A DNA stretch of 64,000 nucleotides, from contig JAFWLE010000002.1 of the NCBI GenBank assembly GCA_017511205.1, forward strand, positions 124,001 to 188,000, written 5' to 3'. The stretch's first letter is position 1; each line of letters opens with the position of its first letter. Below, piece after piece: positions 63,249 to 64,000 of this stretch. The stretch comes from Candidatus Saccharimonadota bacterium. GTDB lineage: Bacteria; Patescibacteriota; Saccharimonadia; Saccharimonadales; Saccharimonadaceae. The translations under genes and the position numbers were made by a program. The notes beneath the pieces are model-generated. The model did no database searches. It was not told the origin of the DNA and saw only the letters and a program-made list of their open reading frames with translations.

Positions 63249-63805
63249 GCGAAAAAAAGACTCGTGGCCTAACCGGCCCCACTTATTTGACTATAGCCAG
63301 AATGATTTTATCAATTCTCTTTTTGATCTTTATCCTTATTCCAGCTGATTGGGCTAAAATCGTTGCACTAATTCTATTCATCGTTGCAGCTATCACGGAC
63401 AAAATTGATGGCATTTGGGCCAGAAAGAAAAAACTCGTCACCGACCTCGGTGCCTTTTTGGACCCTCTAGCAGATAAAATGCTAATTAATCTAGCTTTTC
63501 TTGCTTTGGCGTATTATAACATTGTGCCGGTAGCAGTCTTTGCTATCATTTTAATTCGTGATTTTGCGGTCGATGGTATGCGCATGATGGCTGCGAGAAA
63601 AGGCGTAACCATCTCGGCATCTATTTACGGTAAGTTAAAAACCGCTACTCAAATGACAGCTCTGATCATTCTGCTGCTAAATTTTATCGTCAACCTAGAA
63701 TTCTTTACTATTGTCGGCAACATCGCCCTTTATCTTGCTCTCGCCCTTACCATGATTTCGGGCGCAGATTACCTAGTCAAGGGTTATCAAAAGTTTATCA
63801 AATAA
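63245..63805 (+). CDS. pgsA: CDP-diacylglycerol-glycerol-3-phosphate 3-phosphatidyltransferase
   Basis: 186-residue integral membrane CDP-alcohol phosphatidyltransferase with about five helices. The signature D-G-x2-A-R-x8-G-x3-D-x3-D is seen in TDKIDGIWARKKK...GAFLDPLADKM. It makes phosphatidylglycerophosphate. Coupled to the YqeG phosphatase and convergent (8-nt overlap) with cdsA, which supplies CDP-diacylglycerol. Confidence 0.93.
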   Translation: MSEKKTRGLTGPTYLTIARMILSILFLIFILIPADWAKIVALILFIVAAITDKIDGIWARKKKLVTDLGAFLDPLADKMLINLAFLALAYYNIVPVAVFAIILIRDFAVDGMRMMAARKGVTISASIYGKLKTATQMTALIILLLNFIVNLEFFTIVGNIALYLALALTMISGADYLVKGYQKFIK

Positions 63806-64000
63806 ACGTCGAAATAATTAAAAGCATCGAAGCGGCAAACGCTGAAGAATCAATTCTATCAAGGAAACCACCGTGCCCTTCCGAGCCGCCTACTAGTGCC
63901 TCCAGTTTTTCGAATACTTTATTCTTAATTAAAATTTCGTTGGAGTCCTTTACACGGAAGCAACGTTTGAGATAACTTTCAAATAGATCTCCCATCAAAG
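63798..64000 (-). CDS. cdsA: Phosphatidate cytidylyltransferase, C-terminal part
   Basis: The last 67 or so residues of CdsA; the gene runs off the right edge. GDLFESYLKR, KDS and GHGGFLDRIDS match the CdsA signature. Between KDSNEIL and GHGG there are about 17 extra residues (IKNKVFEKLEALVGGSE) where the signature normally has one or two. The added DNA contains GAATA/TATTC and CTCCA/TGGAG pairs, perhaps a decayed palindrome. It makes CDP-diacylglycerol for PgsA. Confidence 0.88.
   Translation of the reverse strand, partial: LMGDLFESYLKRCFRVKDSNEILIKNKVFEKLEALVGGSEGHGGFLDRIDSSAFAASMLLIISTFI

Overview
The window looks like part of the streamlined chromosome of a Patescibacteria/CPR bacterium, most likely a Saccharibacteria (TM7) relative; this is an inference from gene content and protein style, not a marker-gene assignment. 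TGA is used as a normal stop, which argues against Gracilibacteria and Absconditabacteria. Genes are tightly packed, often overlapping by 4-30 nt. Most first genes of transcription units appear leaderless, with a TATAAT-like box 6-9 nt before the ATG. Operon-internal genes often keep a Shine-Dalgarno sequence.

Layout. 1-4.1 kb: peptide-binding protein, secG, a shortened uvrC and a membrane-anchored protein, all on the minus strand. 4.4-7.3 kb: enolase and a secreted FISUMP-domain surface protein. 7.4-11.2 kb: minus-strand carbon operon gap-rpiB-rpe-pfkB kinase-LOG. 11.4-15.5 kb: rpsL-rpsG, trigger factor, FAD oxidase. 15.6-21.4 kb: tRNA-Leu, rsmD, recG, trmD, a likely stand-alone structured RNA, obgE. 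21.4-26.2 kb: cell-wall cluster with a LysM-CHAP hydrolase, a RuvX-MltG fusion and a large membrane protein. 26.3-30.5 kb: histidine kinase, response regulator, pseudouridine synthase, FtsA-like ATPase. 30.5-45.7 kb: alaS, an orphan three-gene unit, mnmA, cysteine desulfurase, tatD, typA, a cutinase-vWA protein, dCMP deaminase, ung, tmk. 45.8-53.5 kb: heterodimeric ABC exporter, a double D,D-carboxypeptidase and two membrane proteins. 53.5-56.4 kb: queuosine genes queH-queA-tgt. 56.4-59.7 kb: variable island with a second FISUMP protein whose C-terminus looks like a diversity-generating-retroelement variable region, hairpins, a FISUMP fragment and a KilA-N gene. 59.7-64 kb: cysS, hydrolase, DHH phosphoesterase, YqeG phosphatase, pgsA and part of cdsA.

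The most striking signal is two systems of palindromic elements. (1) Seven 115-160 nt hairpins, plus one remnant, lie in frame inside conserved genes: trmD, obgE, alaS, queA, the rluB-like gene, tgt and tatD, with the remnant in the cysteine desulfurase gene. Four share one GC-rich core, two share another core, and the outer arms are self-complementary but differ at each locus. They interrupt the proteins between conserved blocks without breaking the frame, as Rickettsia palindromic elements do, but I know of no such family described in this phylum. (2) Four intergenic elements of 135-201 nt share a cloverleaf-like fold with compensatory changes in the stems.
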